Shown: one piece after another, positions 45,193 through 54,160 of the stretch | How positions within the stretch are numbered: position 1 is the stretch's first letter | How the letters are laid out: each line of letters opens with the position of its first letter | Assembly: GCF_028023875.1 (NCBI RefSeq) | Contig: NZ_JAQIPB010000007.1 | Span: 186,001 to 250,000 of the forward strand | Direction of reading: 5' to 3' | DNA: 64,000 nucleotides | DNA from: Xenophilus arseniciresistens | GTDB lineage: Bacteria; Pseudomonadota; Gammaproteobacteria; Burkholderiales; Burkholderiaceae_C | The notes under the pieces: model-generated | What the model was told of the DNA's origin: nothing | What the model saw: the letters and a program-made list of their open reading frames with translations, nothing else | Database searches by the model: none | Made by a program: the position numbers and the translations under genes

Positions 45193-45488
45193 CGACAGGC
45201 GGGGAGGCAGAACGAACGGAAGCAGCGGACGGGAACGCGGGAGGCAGCAGAAGAAGACGCAAGGCGGCGCTGTCGTGGCCGGCCGCCGGGCGCGGGCTCT
45301 GCGCCGCGGCAGCAAACAGGGGCGCATGCTACGGGCGCAACGCCCCTTGCGCTCCTGGGGGCTTCACTGAGGCAGCGCTTTGCGCGACAGCCGCGGGCCT
45401 GCAGCAAAAGACATGGTGAAGGGCGGTTTCTCGCGCCGCACTGCCTTTACGATACTGTTCATGCATCCAGTATTCGGGGCCTGAAGCG
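45193..45488. other. Divergent intergenic region with SOS box at its right end
   Basis: A 296-bp region between dctQ (leftward) and the radical SAM gene (rightward). The left 200 bp are GC-rich with no evident gene or hairpin terminator. The right end holds a promoter (TTTACG 45446-45451, 16 nt, CAGTAT 45468-45473) overlapped by the LexA-type box at 45453-45472. No promoter for the TRAP genes was pinned down. Confidence 0.5.
45453..45472. promoter_or_regulatory. LexA (SOS) box upstream of the rSAM/UdgX operon
   Basis: TACTGTTCATGCATCCAGTA: it has the CTGT-N8-A/CCAG core of gammaproteobacterial and betaproteobacterial LexA sites, with one departure (CCAG in place of ACAG), and symmetrical TACTG...CAGTA outer ends. 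It overlaps the spacer and -10 of the promoter and ends 16 bp before the start codon, an ideal place for repression. DNA damage induction of the two genes is predicted. Confidence 0.7.
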
Positions 45489-46754
45489 ATGGAGCTGCAG
45501 GCCAAACTCGCCATCCTGGCGGACGCCGCCAAATACGACGCCTCCTGCGCGTCCAGCGGCTCCAACGCGCGCCATTCGCTGGGCGGGCGCGGCATCGGCT
45601 CGACCGAGGGCATGGGCATCTGCCACAGCTATGCGCCCGACGGCCGCTGCATCTCGCTGCTCAAGATCCTGCTGACCAACCACTGCCAGTACGACTGCCT
45701 CTACTGCGTCAACCGCGCCAGCAGCAACGTGCCGCGCGCACGCTTTTCTGCCGACGAGGTGGTGCAGCTCACGCTCGATTTCTACCGCCGCAACTGCATC
45801 GAGGGCCTGTTTCTGTCCAGCGGCATCGTCAAGTCACCCGACTTCACGATGGAGCAGGTGGTGGAGGTGGCGCGCGCCCTGCGCGAAGACCATGACTTTT
45901 GCGGCTACATCCACCTCAAGACCATTCCCGATGCCAGCCCCGAGCTGATCGCGCGCGCGGGCCGCTATGCCGACCGGCTCAGCATCAACGTCGAGATGCC
46001 CACCACCGACGGTCTGCAGGCGCTGGCGCCCGAGAAGGACGAAAGCGCCATCCGCCGTTCGATGGCGCGGCTGCGGCTGCAGATCGACGATGCACGCGAG
46101 GAGCGCAAGCGCGTGGTGCCCATCCGCGCGCTGCCCGGCGCCACGCCTGTGGCCACCAAGCCGCCGCCCTTTGCGCCGGCTGGCCAGAGCACGCAGATGA
46201 TCGTGGGCGCCGACGCCACCGACGACCGGCGCATCCTGGCCACCAGCGCCACGCTCTACGGCGCCTACCGGCTGCGCCGCGTGTACTACTCGGCCTTCAG
46301 CCCCATTCCCGATGCGGCGCGCGCGCTGCCGCTGGTGGCACCGCCGCTGATGCGCGAGCACCGCCTGTACCAGGCCGACTGGTTGATGCGCTTCTACGGC
46401 TTCGAGCACCAGGAAATCGTCTCGGCTTCCAACGGCCTGCTGCGGCTGGACGTGGACCCGAAGATGGCCTGGGCGCTGGCCCATGCCGAGCGCTTCCCGG
46501 TGGACCTCAACCGCGCGCCGCGCGAGATGCTGCTGCGCGTGCCGGGCCTGGGCGTGAAGGCCGTGGAGCGGCTGCTGCAGGCGCGCCGCGTGCGCCGCCT
46601 GCGGGCCGAAGACCTGCGCAGCCTGCATGTGCCCGCGCGCAAGGTGCTGCCCTTTGTGGTGGCCGACGGGCATCGGCCGGCCGCGGGCGATGCCGCGCGC
46701 GCCGCGCAGCAGTTGCGTGCGCCCGCGCCGCCCGTGCAGGCCTCCCTGTTCTGA
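45489..46754 (+). CDS. Putative DNA modification/repair radical SAM protein (UdgX partner)
   Basis: A 421-residue radical SAM enzyme. The 4Fe-4S/SAM motif is C66-QYD-C70-LY-C73 (CxxxCxxC). A helix-hairpin-helix-like DNA-binding element near residue 350, LLRVPGLGVKAVERLLQARR, resembles those of DNA repair proteins. It matches the family (TIGR03916-type) annotated as a putative DNA modification/repair radical SAM protein found beside UdgX. Its reaction is unknown. It starts 16 bp after the LexA-type box and the UdgX gene starts 10 bp after its stop, so both are likely one operon. Confidence 0.88.
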   Translation: MELQAKLAILADAAKYDASCASSGSNARHSLGGRGIGSTEGMGICHSYAPDGRCISLLKILLTNHCQYDCLYCVNRASSNVPRARFSADEVVQLTLDFYRRNCIEGLFLSSGIVKSPDFTMEQVVEVARALREDHDFCGYIHLKTIPDASPELIARAGRYADRLSINVEMPTTDGLQALAPEKDESAIRRSMARLRLQIDDAREERKRVVPIRALPGATPVATKPPPFAPAGQSTQMIVGADATDDRRILATSATLYGAYRLRRVYYSAFSPIPDAARALPLVAPPLMREHRLYQADWLMRFYGFEHQEIVSASNGLLRLDVDPKMAWALAHAERFPVDLNRAPREMLLRVPGLGVKAVERLLQARRVRRLRAEDLRSLHVPARKVLPFVVADGHRPAAGDAARAAQQLRAPAPPVQASLF

Positions 46755-46764
46755 GGGCCCAGCC

Positions 46765-48198
46765 ATGCAGGTGCGCCTGGCAGACCCCATCGACCTGGAC
46801 GGCTTCAGACGCCAGGCGCGCCAGCTGCTCGCGGCCGGCGTGCCGCCGCAGGAGGTGCAATGGTGTGAAGGGCCGGGCCAGAGCCTGTTCGACGATGACA
46901 GCGCGCCAATGCCCGCGCTGCGGCCTGCGGCCCCCGCGCCGCGCGTGCCGGCCGCCTTCGTCGAGCTGTGCCGCCGCCTCATCCTGCACCGCGACCCGCA
47001 GCGGCTCGATCTACTGTATCGGCTGCTGTGGCGCCTGGCGCACGAGCCCGCGCTGCGCCACGACCCGCTCGATGCCGACCTGCTGCAGGCCCAGCGCATG
47101 GCGCGCGCCGTGGCCCGCGACATCCACAAGATGCGTGCCTTCGTGCGCTTCACGCGCGTGGCCGAAGGCGAGGGTGGCGCAGAGCGGCATGTGGCCTGGT
47201 TCGAGCCCGAGCACCGCATCGTCGAAGCCAATGCGCCCTTCTTCATGCGCCGCTTTGCGCAGATGCGCTGGGCCATCCTCACGCCGCAGCGCTGCGTGGC
47301 CTGGGATGGCCATGCGCTGCGCATGGAGCCCGGCGCCGACGCCTCGGCCCGCCCGCCGCCCGATGCCGGCGAAGCCCTGTGGCTGACCTACTACGAGCAC
47401 ATCTTCAACCCCGCGCGGCTCAAGCTGGCCATGATGCGGCGCGAGATGCCCGTGCGCTACTGGAAGAACCTGCCCGAGGCCGCGCTGATCGCGCCGCTCT
47501 CGGCCGCTGCGCAGCAGCGCAGCCAGGCCATGATCGAGGCGCCCGCCACCGAGCCGCGGCGCATCCGCGCGCCGCAACCCATTCACCTGCTGCCGGCCGC
47601 CGGCAGCGCCCCCGCCAGCCTCGAAGAACTGCGCGCCGCCGCGCATGCCTGCCGTGCCTGCCCCATCGGCGCGCTGGCCACGCAGGCCGTGTGTGGCGAA
47701 GGGCCCCGGGCCGCGGCGCGCATGCTGGTGGGCGAGCAGCCGGGTGACCAGGAAGACCTGGCCGGTCGGCCCTTCGTCGGCCCCGCGGGCCAGTTGCTGG
47801 ACCGCGCCATGGCCGAGCTGGGCTGGCCGCGTGAATCGGTCTACCTGGCCAATGCCGTCAGGCATTTCAAGTTCGAGCTGCGCGGCAAGCGCCGCATGCA
47901 CAAGACGGCCGGGCAGCGTGAGGCCCTGGCCTGCGCGCCCTGGCTGGGCCACGAGATCGACCTGGTGCAGCCCCAGGCGCTGGTGGCCCTGGGCGCCACG
48001 GCCGCGCGCACGCTGCTGGGCCGGTCCGTCGCCGTTCAGGCCGAGCGGGGCCGCTGGCTGCACGAGCGCGCCGACGGCCGGGCCGTGCTGGTCACCTTGC
48101 ACCCCTCGGCCCTGCTGCGCCTGCCCGAGGCCCACAGGCCAGCGGCCTACCGCCAGTGGCTGGCCGACCTCGCGCTGGCGCGCGCACCGGTGGCCTGA
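46765..48198 (+). CDS. UdgX family uracil-DNA crosslinking protein with N-terminal DUF4130 domain
   Basis: A 477-residue two-domain protein. Residues about 1-270 match the DUF4130 (TIGR03915-type) domain that accompanies the radical SAM gene. The C-terminal part is UdgX: 4Fe-4S ligands begin at C296 and C299 (CRACP), motif A is GEQPGDQED (residues 323-331), and the UdgX-specific loop [10 protein letters not shown] carries H379. In Mycobacterium UdgX the equivalent His forms a covalent bond with the abasic sugar after uracil removal. Thus it removes uracil from DNA and stays attached, acting in damage tolerance. A fused form like this is known in several lineages. It has a GGGCCCAGCC leader. 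Confidence 0.9.
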   Translation: MQVRLADPIDLDGFRRQARQLLAAGVPPQEVQWCEGPGQSLFDDDSAPMPALRPAAPAPRVPAAFVELCRRLILHRDPQRLDLLYRLLWRLAHEPALRHDPLDADLLQAQRMARAVARDIHKMRAFVRFTRVAEGEGGAERHVAWFEPEHRIVEANAPFFMRRFAQMRWAILTPQRCVAWDGHALRMEPGADASARPPPDAGEALWLTYYEHIFNPARLKLAMMRREMPVRYWKNLPEAALIAPLSAAAQQRSQAMIEAPATEPRRIRAPQPIHLLPAAGSAPASLEELRAAAHACRACPIGALATQAVCGEGPRAAARMLVGEQPGDQEDLAGRPFVGPAGQLLDRAMAELGWPRESVYLANAVRHFKFELRGKRRMHKTAGQREALACAPWLGHEIDLVQPQALVALGATAARTLLGRSVAVQAERGRWLHERADGRAVLVTLHPSALLRLPEAHRPAAYRQWLADLALARAPVA

Positions 48199-48239
48199 AG
48201 GGCTGTGGCTGCGTCGGGCCGATGGGAGAATCCCATGCC

Positions 48240-49280
48240 ATGACCGACACACTCACGATCACCCGCCCCGACGATTGGCATCTGCATGTGCGCGATGGCG
48301 CGCCCCTGAAAGACGTGGTGCCCCATTCCGCGCGCCAGATGGGCCGCGCGCTGATCATGCCCAACCTGCGCCCGCCCGTGACCACGGCGCAGATGGCGGT
48401 CGACTACCGCGAGCGCATCCGGGCCGCCCTGCCTGAAGACGCGCGCTTCGAACCGGTGATGTCGCTCTACCTCACCGACAAGCTGCCGCCCGAGGAAATC
48501 GCACGCGCAGCGGCGGCCGGCGTGAAGGCCCTCAAGCTCTACCCGGCCGGCGCCACCACCAACAGCGATGCCGGCGTGACCGACATCCGCAAGACCTACG
48601 CCACGCTGGCCGCCATGCAGCAGCACGGCCTGCTGCTGCTGGTGCACGGCGAAGTGACCGACCCCGCGGTGGACCTGTTCGACCGCGAAGCCGTCTTCAT
48701 CGACAAGGTGCTGATCCCGCTGCGCCGCGACTTTCCCGAACTCAAGATCGTGTTCGAGCACCTGACCACCAAGGAAGGTGCGCACTACGTGCGCGACGAG
48801 GGCGGCGACGTCACCGCCGCCACCATCACGGCCCACCACCTGCTCTACAACCGCAACGCCATCTTCACGGGCGGCATCCGTCCGCACTACTACTGCCTGC
48901 CCGTGCTCAAGCGCGAGACCCACCGCCTGGCGCTGGTGGAGGCCGCCACCAGCGGCAGCCGGCGCTTCTTCCTGGGCACCGACAGCGCGCCGCACCCCGC
49001 GCATCTGAAGGAACATGCGCTGGGCTGCGCCGGCTGCTACACCGCGCTCACCGCCATCGAGCTGTATGCCGAGGCCTTCGACAACGCGGGCGCGCTGGAC
49101 AAGCTGGAAGGCTTTGCCAGCTTCCACGGCCCGGACTTCTACGGCCTGCCGCGCAACACCGACACGATCACGCTCAAGCGCGAAGCCTGGACCGTCCCCG
49201 AAACCGTGCCCTTCGGCGAGGCCACGCTCAAGCCGCTGCGCGGCGGCGAGGCGCTGGGGTGGAAGCTGCTGGGAGGCTGA
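48240..49280 (+). CDS. pyrC: Dihydroorotase
   Basis: A 346-residue class II dihydroorotase of de novo pyrimidine synthesis (carbamoyl-aspartate to dihydroorotate). Metal ligands are H14 and H16 in [10 protein letters not shown], the carboxylated Lys in [11 protein letters not shown], His in LLLVHGEV and EHLTTKEG, and the catalytic Asp in FLGTDSAPH. Length equals E. coli PyrC. ATG 48240 follows GGGAGAATCCC; an out-of-frame ATG at 48235 precedes it. It lies 41 bp downstream of UdgX on the same strand and might be partly read from the SOS-type promoter. Confidence 0.95.
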   Translation: MTDTLTITRPDDWHLHVRDGAPLKDVVPHSARQMGRALIMPNLRPPVTTAQMAVDYRERIRAALPEDARFEPVMSLYLTDKLPPEEIARAAAAGVKALKLYPAGATTNSDAGVTDIRKTYATLAAMQQHGLLLLVHGEVTDPAVDLFDREAVFIDKVLIPLRRDFPELKIVFEHLTTKEGAHYVRDEGGDVTAATITAHHLLYNRNAIFTGGIRPHYYCLPVLKRETHRLALVEAATSGSRRFFLGTDSAPHPAHLKEHALGCAGCYTALTAIELYAEAFDNAGALDKLEGFASFHGPDFYGLPRNTDTITLKREAWTVPETVPFGEATLKPLRGGEALGWKLLGG

Positions 49281-49283
49281 GCC

Positions 49284-50045
49284 ATGACCCGCGACACCGC
49301 CTTGTTCATCGACGCGGACAACGTGACCGCAGCCCTGGCCGATGAGGCGATGCGCCAGTTGCGCAAGGCGGGCGCGGCGGTGTCGATCAGACGGGCCTAC
49401 GGCGGTGACGAAAAGCTGGGCGGCATGAAGGACATGCTTCGTCGCCACGCCTTCAAGGCTTTCATCAACCACGGCAAAGGCACCACGGACGTTGCGCTGG
49501 TCGTCGATGTGATGGATCTGCTGCATGCCGGGGCCCTGCCCGACGAGGTCACCATCGCATCGAGCGACGCAGACTTTGCGGCGCTGGCCGTGCGCCTGCG
49601 CGAAGCGGGCATCCGCACGGTCTGTTTTGCCCATCGGCAGAAATCGGACGAGCCCGCGCTCGGGCGCGTGTACGACGAAGTGGTGTACGACGACATGGTG
49701 CTGCCCGTGCCAGCGGGCGTGCCTGCTTCGGCAACCATGGCATCGGTGCCCGCGCCCGTCGCGCCGCCAGTTGCGGTGGCCAAGGTGCCCGCACCCGCAC
49801 CAGCACCTGGCAGCACGGAAGACGTCGAACAGGTCCGGCGAATCCTCGCCGTCTTTCCAAAATGGCTGCCCAACACGGTTCGTCAGCTCAACCAGTTGGG
49901 CGCACCGCTGCGTGACGCCAAGATCAAGACGGGGAACAGGCCGCTGCACGAGCTGTTTCGCAAGAGCCCCAGTTTTTTCAAGGTGATGCCCGCCACAGGG
50001 CCAGCCAAGCAGGTCAAGCTGCTGCAAAGGCCGCCGGCCCATTGA
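49284..50045 (+). CDS. NYN domain (PIN-like) RNase-like protein with C-terminal OST-HTH-like region
   Basis: A 253-residue protein. The N-terminal NYN/LabA-type domain shows LFIDADNVTAA, GTTDVALVVDVMDLL and IASSDADFAALAVRLREAG, giving the clustered acidic residues of PIN-like nucleases. After a Pro/Ala-rich linker (residues about 145-175) a short alpha-helical region (about 180-250) resembles the OST-HTH/LOTUS modules often joined to NYN domains. RNA cleavage or binding is likely. It starts 3 bp after pyrC and the DUF3025 gene follows after 18 bp. Confidence 0.83.
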   Translation: MTRDTALFIDADNVTAALADEAMRQLRKAGAAVSIRRAYGGDEKLGGMKDMLRRHAFKAFINHGKGTTDVALVVDVMDLLHAGALPDEVTIASSDADFAALAVRLREAGIRTVCFAHRQKSDEPALGRVYDEVVYDDMVLPVPAGVPASATMASVPAPVAPPVAVAKVPAPAPAPGSTEDVEQVRRILAVFPKWLPNTVRQLNQLGAPLRDAKIKTGNRPLHELFRKSPSFFKVMPATGPAKQVKLLQRPPAH

Positions 50046-50063
50046 ACCTGGGCATTTCTGCTG

Positions 50064-50846
50064 ATGATCTCTGGCGTGAACTGGGCCGAGCCTTGGCTGG
50101 CGCCGTATGCAGGCGCAGGCCGTTGCGCGCAAGCAGTGATCCCGCAGCTTGGCGTGGCCGGGGCGCTGAACACCCACGGCTGCGCAGGACCGCCCCGCTT
50201 TGTCGAACAGCAAGCCCTGCCGGCGAACGAGGCCTACGAATCCTTCATCGCCCGCACCGGCACCGTCCCCACGCGCGACAACTTCCATGATTTCTTCAAC
50301 GGTCTGGTCTGGCTGGCCTTTCCGCAGGCCAAGCGGCGGCTCAACGACCTGCAGGCGGCCGAGATCGCGCGCTGCGGCGTCGGCCCCACGCGCGGGCCGG
50401 TGCGCGATGCGCTGACGCTGTTCGACGAGAACGGCGCCGTGCTGCAGGCGCCGTCCGCGCTGTGGGAGGCGCTGCGCGCGCGCGACTGGCTGCGGCTGTT
50501 CGTCGGCCAGCGCGCGCTGTGGCAGCAGGCCCGGCTGCTGGTCTTCGGCCATGCGCTGATGGAAAAGCTGCTGGCCGGCCGCAAGGACGCCACCGCCCAC
50601 GTGCTGCTGGCGCCCGGAAGCGGCGCCTTTTCCATCGCGCCCGAAGACGGCGCCATCGCCGCCGCGCTGCAAGCCGGGCATTTGGCGCAAAAGCCCTTCA
50701 CGCCGCTGCCCATCCTCGGCGTTCCGCTCTGGTGCGCAGGCAATGAAGACTTTTGCTTTTATGATGATCTGCGAGTCTTCAGACCGCGCCGGAACCCAGA
50801 AAAAACAACAAGAAAGGCGCCTGCGCACGACCGCCGTGCCGCTTGA
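50064..50846 (+). CDS. DUF3025 family protein
   Basis: A 260-residue protein of DUF3025, function unknown, typical of betaproteobacteria. Conserved stretches are [42 protein letters not shown] and the HALMEKL and [15 protein letters not shown] blocks. No signal peptide or membrane segment is visible, so it is likely cytoplasmic. The tail is Arg/Lys-rich and low complexity. It lies between the NYN gene and htpX. Confidence 0.85.
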   Translation: MISGVNWAEPWLAPYAGAGRCAQAVIPQLGVAGALNTHGCAGPPRFVEQQALPANEAYESFIARTGTVPTRDNFHDFFNGLVWLAFPQAKRRLNDLQAAEIARCGVGPTRGPVRDALTLFDENGAVLQAPSALWEALRARDWLRLFVGQRALWQQARLLVFGHALMEKLLAGRKDATAHVLLAPGSGAFSIAPEDGAIAAALQAGHLAQKPFTPLPILGVPLWCAGNEDFCFYDDLRVFRPRRNPEKTTRKAPAHDRRAA

Positions 50847-50902
50847 AGCGGGCCCTGGGGCCCCCATCTGCACGGCAGCATTCCTCCCACGGAGAAATCC
50901 CC

Positions 50903-51781
50903 TTGAAACGCATCTTTCTGTTCGTCCTGACCAACGTGCTGGTGGTGGCGGTGCTGGGCATCGTCGCCAGCCTGCTGGGCGTCAACCGCTTCCTCACCCA
51001 AAACGGCCTCAACCTCGGCGCGCTGCTGGGCTTTGCGCTGATCATGGGCTTCGGCGGCTCGATCATCTCGCTGCTGATCTCCAAGCCCATGGCCAAGGCC
51101 AGTGCCGGTGTGCGCCTGATCAACGAGCCCCAGTCGCCTGACGAAGCCTGGATCGTCGCCACCGTGCGCAAGTTCGCCGACCAGGCCGGCATCGGCATGC
51201 CCGAGGTCGGCATCTTCGAGGGCGAGCCCAACGCCTTCGCCACCGGTGCCTTCAAGAACTCGGCGCTGGTCGCCGTTTCCACCGGCCTGCTGCAGAACAT
51301 GACGCGCGAGGAAGTCGAGGCCGTGATCGGCCACGAGGTGGCGCACATCGCCAACGGCGACATGGTCACGATGACCTTGATCCAGGGCGTGATGAACACC
51401 TTCGTCGTGTTCGCCTCGCGCGTGATCGGCTATGCGGTCGACTCCTTCCTGCGCCGCGGCGACGACCGCGAAAGCAGCGGCCCGGGCATCGGCTACATGG
51501 TCACGACCATCGTGCTGGACATCGTGCTGGGCTTTGCCGCCGCCATCGTGGTGGCCTGGTTCTCGCGCCAGCGCGAGTTCCGTGCAGACGCCGGCGCCGC
51601 CCAGCTGATGGGCCGCAAGCAGCCCATGATCAACGCCCTGGCGCGCCTGGGCGGCCTGCCTGCCGGCGAACTGCCCAAGGCGGTGGAAGCCATGGGCATC
51701 ACGGGCAAGCTGGGCAGCCTGTTCGCCACCCACCCGCCCATCGAACAGCGCATCGCGGCGCTGCAGAACGCGCAGCAGTGA
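50903..51781 (+). CDS. htpX: Heat-shock protease HtpX
   Basis: A 292-residue inner-membrane zinc metalloprotease of the M48 family for quality control of membrane proteins. The zinc motif is H144-E145-VA-H148 ([13 protein letters not shown]), the third ligand Glu in [10 protein letters not shown]. Two hydrophobic segments lie at about 5-22 and 30-55 and two more at about 155-175 and 195-215. Length matches E. coli HtpX (293). The start is TTG 50903 with GGAGA eight bases upstream and the correct N-terminus [11 protein letters not shown]; no ATG fits. It starts 56 bp after the DUF3025 gene. Confidence 0.95.
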   Translation: MKRIFLFVLTNVLVVAVLGIVASLLGVNRFLTQNGLNLGALLGFALIMGFGGSIISLLISKPMAKASAGVRLINEPQSPDEAWIVATVRKFADQAGIGMPEVGIFEGEPNAFATGAFKNSALVAVSTGLLQNMTREEVEAVIGHEVAHIANGDMVTMTLIQGVMNTFVVFASRVIGYAVDSFLRRGDDRESSGPGIGYMVTTIVLDIVLGFAAAIVVAWFSRQREFRADAGAAQLMGRKQPMINALARLGGLPAGELPKAVEAMGITGKLGSLFATHPPIEQRIAALQNAQQ

Positions 51782-51792
51782 GACGCTGAGGC

Positions 51793-52485
51793 ATGGCGGC
51801 TCAGGCGCGGTGGCTTCTGATCGGGGCCATCGGGCCCTGGCTGCTGGCCGGCGCGCTGCAGGCGGCACCTCTCAGCGATGCCGATGTGGCTCAGGCCCAG
51901 GCGCTGCTGGGCTTCGATGTGGTCATGGACACGCTGATCGACGATGCGGTGCGCGAATTGCGCGACGAGATCCGCACCAGCACCGACCAGTTGTTTCCCG
52001 ACTTTGTGCCGCCGGACAGCGCCCTCGGCAGTGCGGAGCGCGCGAGTCTGCACGAAGCCATGGGCCAATGTGTGGCCCGGCAGGTGCGGCCGGCGTTCGC
52101 GGCCTGGTCGGCCGAAGCCTTCCGGCACATGTTTGAGAGCCGCGAGAACCTGGCCGCCTGGGTTGATTTCTCTCATACCCCTGCCGGCGTGTGGCTGCTG
52201 GCGGACCTGCGCGCCCGGCTGCACGTTCCGCGCGGTGCGGCAATGGCGCCGCCGTCCGAGCGTCTGGCCGACCTGGGCGCCGAGGACCGGGCGGCCCTGC
52301 GCGCTTTTCTGGGCAGCCCTGCGGCCCAGGTGCTGCGCAGGAAGAAACAGGCACCTGCCGCGCTCTCCGATGCGACCCTCGATGCGTTGGCGCAGCAGGT
52401 CATCCACGAGTGCGTAGTGGCCGACGAGGTGCTGCAGCTGCTGGAACAGCTCAAGAAGGGCACGGCCGCCGGCAGCGGCCGTTGA
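51793..52485 (+). CDS. Hypothetical exported protein
   Basis: A 230-residue protein not recognised. It has a likely signal peptide (MAAQARWLLIGAIGPWLLAGALQA) followed by an all-alpha, acidic mature part with a single Cys near residue 95 and another near residue 205. It could belong to the DUF2059-like group (helical periplasmic proteins) but no diagnostic motif was seen. It starts 11 bp after htpX, suggesting co-transcription and perhaps a link to envelope stress. Confidence 0.65.
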   Translation: MAAQARWLLIGAIGPWLLAGALQAAPLSDADVAQAQALLGFDVVMDTLIDDAVRELRDEIRTSTDQLFPDFVPPDSALGSAERASLHEAMGQCVARQVRPAFAAWSAEAFRHMFESRENLAAWVDFSHTPAGVWLLADLRARLHVPRGAAMAPPSERLADLGAEDRAALRAFLGSPAAQVLRRKKQAPAALSDATLDALAQQVIHECVVADEVLQLLEQLKKGTAAGSGR

Positions 52486-52527
52486 CGGCCCGCTGCCCAC
52501 GCGTGCTCATCGCTTTTTCTTTTTGTG

Positions 52528-53397
52528 TCAGTCCGCTGCGGCCTGCCCGGCGGCCGCAGCGCGCTCGCTCCTGACGCGCTGCAGCGTGCGGGCCACCTCG
52601 GCGGGGTTCATGCCGTACATGTCCGCAAATTCCTTCTCGCTACTGCGGCCGCTGGCCTCGAAGGCGCGCAGCAGCGCTTCGCGCTTGGCGGCCTGTTCGG
52701 CCAGCAGGGCGAGGGCTTCGTCGAGCACGGCATTGTTGTTGGCGTCGCGCGAGCGCACCAGCACGGCATAGGCCTCGCGGTCCAGGCCTGAGGTTTCGAC
52801 CGCGCGGGCCAGGCGCGCCACCAGTTGAGGGCGCAGGTCTTCTTCGGTGCGCTGCGAACGGCGGCGGTGCAGCTCGAGGATCGCGTGATGCACATGCTCG
52901 GGTGCGACCGCCTCGGCGACGTTGCCGTCGAGGTCGTGGCGCGGATGGCCCGCGGCCACGCTCTCGAGGTAGCGGGTGGAGCGCGCATGCAGGCCCATGG
53001 CCACCTTCAGTTCCTCGGCCTTGAACTCCTCGGGATGGCGGGCGATCAACTCTTCGAACACGCCGCGCTTGAGCGGCAGGAAGCGCGCGCCGAACAGGTT
53101 CGGGTACAGCTCGAACAGGCGCTCGAGCACGGGATGCACCTTGCGTTGCTGGCGCGCTGGCTGCTGCTGTGGCTGCGGGCCCTGTGCGGGCTGCGCCTTC
53201 CTGGAGCGGCGCTGCTTTTGCGGGCGCGGCCTGGCCTGCGCGGGCGCCGAGGGCGCGTCGGCAGCGGCTTCCGGCACCGTGGCTGCGTCACTGCTGTCGC
53301 CCCGCAGCGCCTGCAGTTGCTGCGCCATGTCGAGGCGCTCGCCCCTGGGGCGGTGCGACTTGTTGTTGTTCGGGTTGGCGGTGCTTGCTTCGGTCAT
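52528..53397 (-). CDS. ProQ/FinO family RNA-binding protein
   Basis: A 289-residue RNA chaperone-like protein. Residues about 85-190 are the ProQ/FinO domain (KVHPVLERLFELYPNLFGARFLPLKRGVFEELIARHP, LGLHA-type and STRYL segments), which binds structured small RNAs and mRNA 3' ends. The N-terminal tail is basic and Gln/Pro/Ala-rich, likely disordered. The C-terminal part is helical and Ala/Arg-rich (AAKREALLRAFEASGRS). ATG 53397 (MTEASTANP) is chosen; a second in-frame start at 53421 adds eight residues. Confidence 0.88.
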   Translation of the reverse strand: MTEASTANPNNNKSHRPRGERLDMAQQLQALRGDSSDAATVPEAAADAPSAPAQARPRPQKQRRSRKAQPAQGPQPQQQPARQQRKVHPVLERLFELYPNLFGARFLPLKRGVFEELIARHPEEFKAEELKVAMGLHARSTRYLESVAAGHPRHDLDGNVAEAVAPEHVHHAILELHRRRSQRTEEDLRPQLVARLARAVETSGLDREAYAVLVRSRDANNNAVLDEALALLAEQAAKREALLRAFEASGRSSEKEFADMYGMNPAEVARTLQRVRSERAAAAGQAAAD

Positions 53398-53515
53398 TTT
53401 TGGAGATTCGGCCCGAGGCACGAGGCATCAAAAAAAGATTCAGTGGAATGCGCTCGCGCAGGCAGCGCGGCGGGCGAAATGGGGGCTGGGCGCATTGTCG
53501 TTTCTGTCGCCGCCA

Positions 53516-54160
53516 TCAAAGCGCAGCGCCCGCACGCGCAAGCTGACGACCGATCAGCAGCCTGAAAGGCAGCAGCATCAGCACGCCCACGGCCAGCTTG
53601 ACCAGCAGGTCGCCCAGCGCCCAGCTCAGCCACGGCCCGCCGGTGCCGGCGAAGCCGATGCTCCAGAACACGGCGCTGTCGAGCAGCGCGGCGGCCAGCG
53701 TGGCCACCAGCGGGGCGCGCCACCAGGCGCCAAGGCGCAGTCGGTCGAACACGCGGATGTCCAGCAGCTGCGAGGCGATGAAGGCCGCGCCCGAGGCGAT
53801 GGCGATGCGCGCGGGCGCCAGCCACAGCGAAGCCGCGACCGCCACCGCAAACCCCACCCAGGCCACGCGCCGCGCCAGCGCGGGGCCGAAGCGGCGGTTG
53901 ACCAGCTCGCTGACCAGGAAGGCCACCGGGTAGGTGAAGGCGCCCCAGGTCAGCCAGTCGCGCAGCGGGCCTTCAACGGCGTACTGCACCAGGATGTTGG
54001 AGGCCAGCACGACGGCCGCCATGGCGGCGATGGCCAGGGCGAACCAGGGCGCGGTCGGCCCGGCAAAGGGAAAGGGCGCACGCGAAGTCGGGTTCACTGA
54101 GGTACCTTCGCGCTGACGCGCTGCGGTGCGAGCGCCTTCGGGCGGCCGGGCGGCGCTCAT
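53516..54160 (-). CDS. VUT (YhhQ-like) family transporter
   Basis: A 214-residue inner-membrane protein, probably a queuosine-precursor transporter of the VUT/YhhQ family. About six hydrophobic segments include WLTWGAFTYPVAFLVSELVNRRFG, the diagnostic VUT block, and SGAAFIASQLLDIRVFDRLR. ATG 54160 overlaps the upstream FAD-protein stop by 4 bp; a GTG at 54097 with its own ribosome site could instead give a shorter 193-residue protein without the hydrophilic 21-residue leader. Confidence 0.85.
   Translation of the reverse strand: MSAARPPEGARTAARQREGTSVNPTSRAPFPFAGPTAPWFALAIAAMAAVVLASNILVQYAVEGPLRDWLTWGAFTYPVAFLVSELVNRRFGPALARRVAWVGFAVAVAASLWLAPARIAIASGAAFIASQLLDIRVFDRLRLGAWWRAPLVATLAAALLDSAVFWSIGFAGTGGPWLSWALGDLLVKLAVGVLMLLPFRLLIGRQLARAGAAL

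Noticed and set aside
48147-50873. 908-residue open frame on the minus strand over pyrC/NYN/DUF3025
   Set aside because: Covers three recognised plus-strand genes; no domain is seen.
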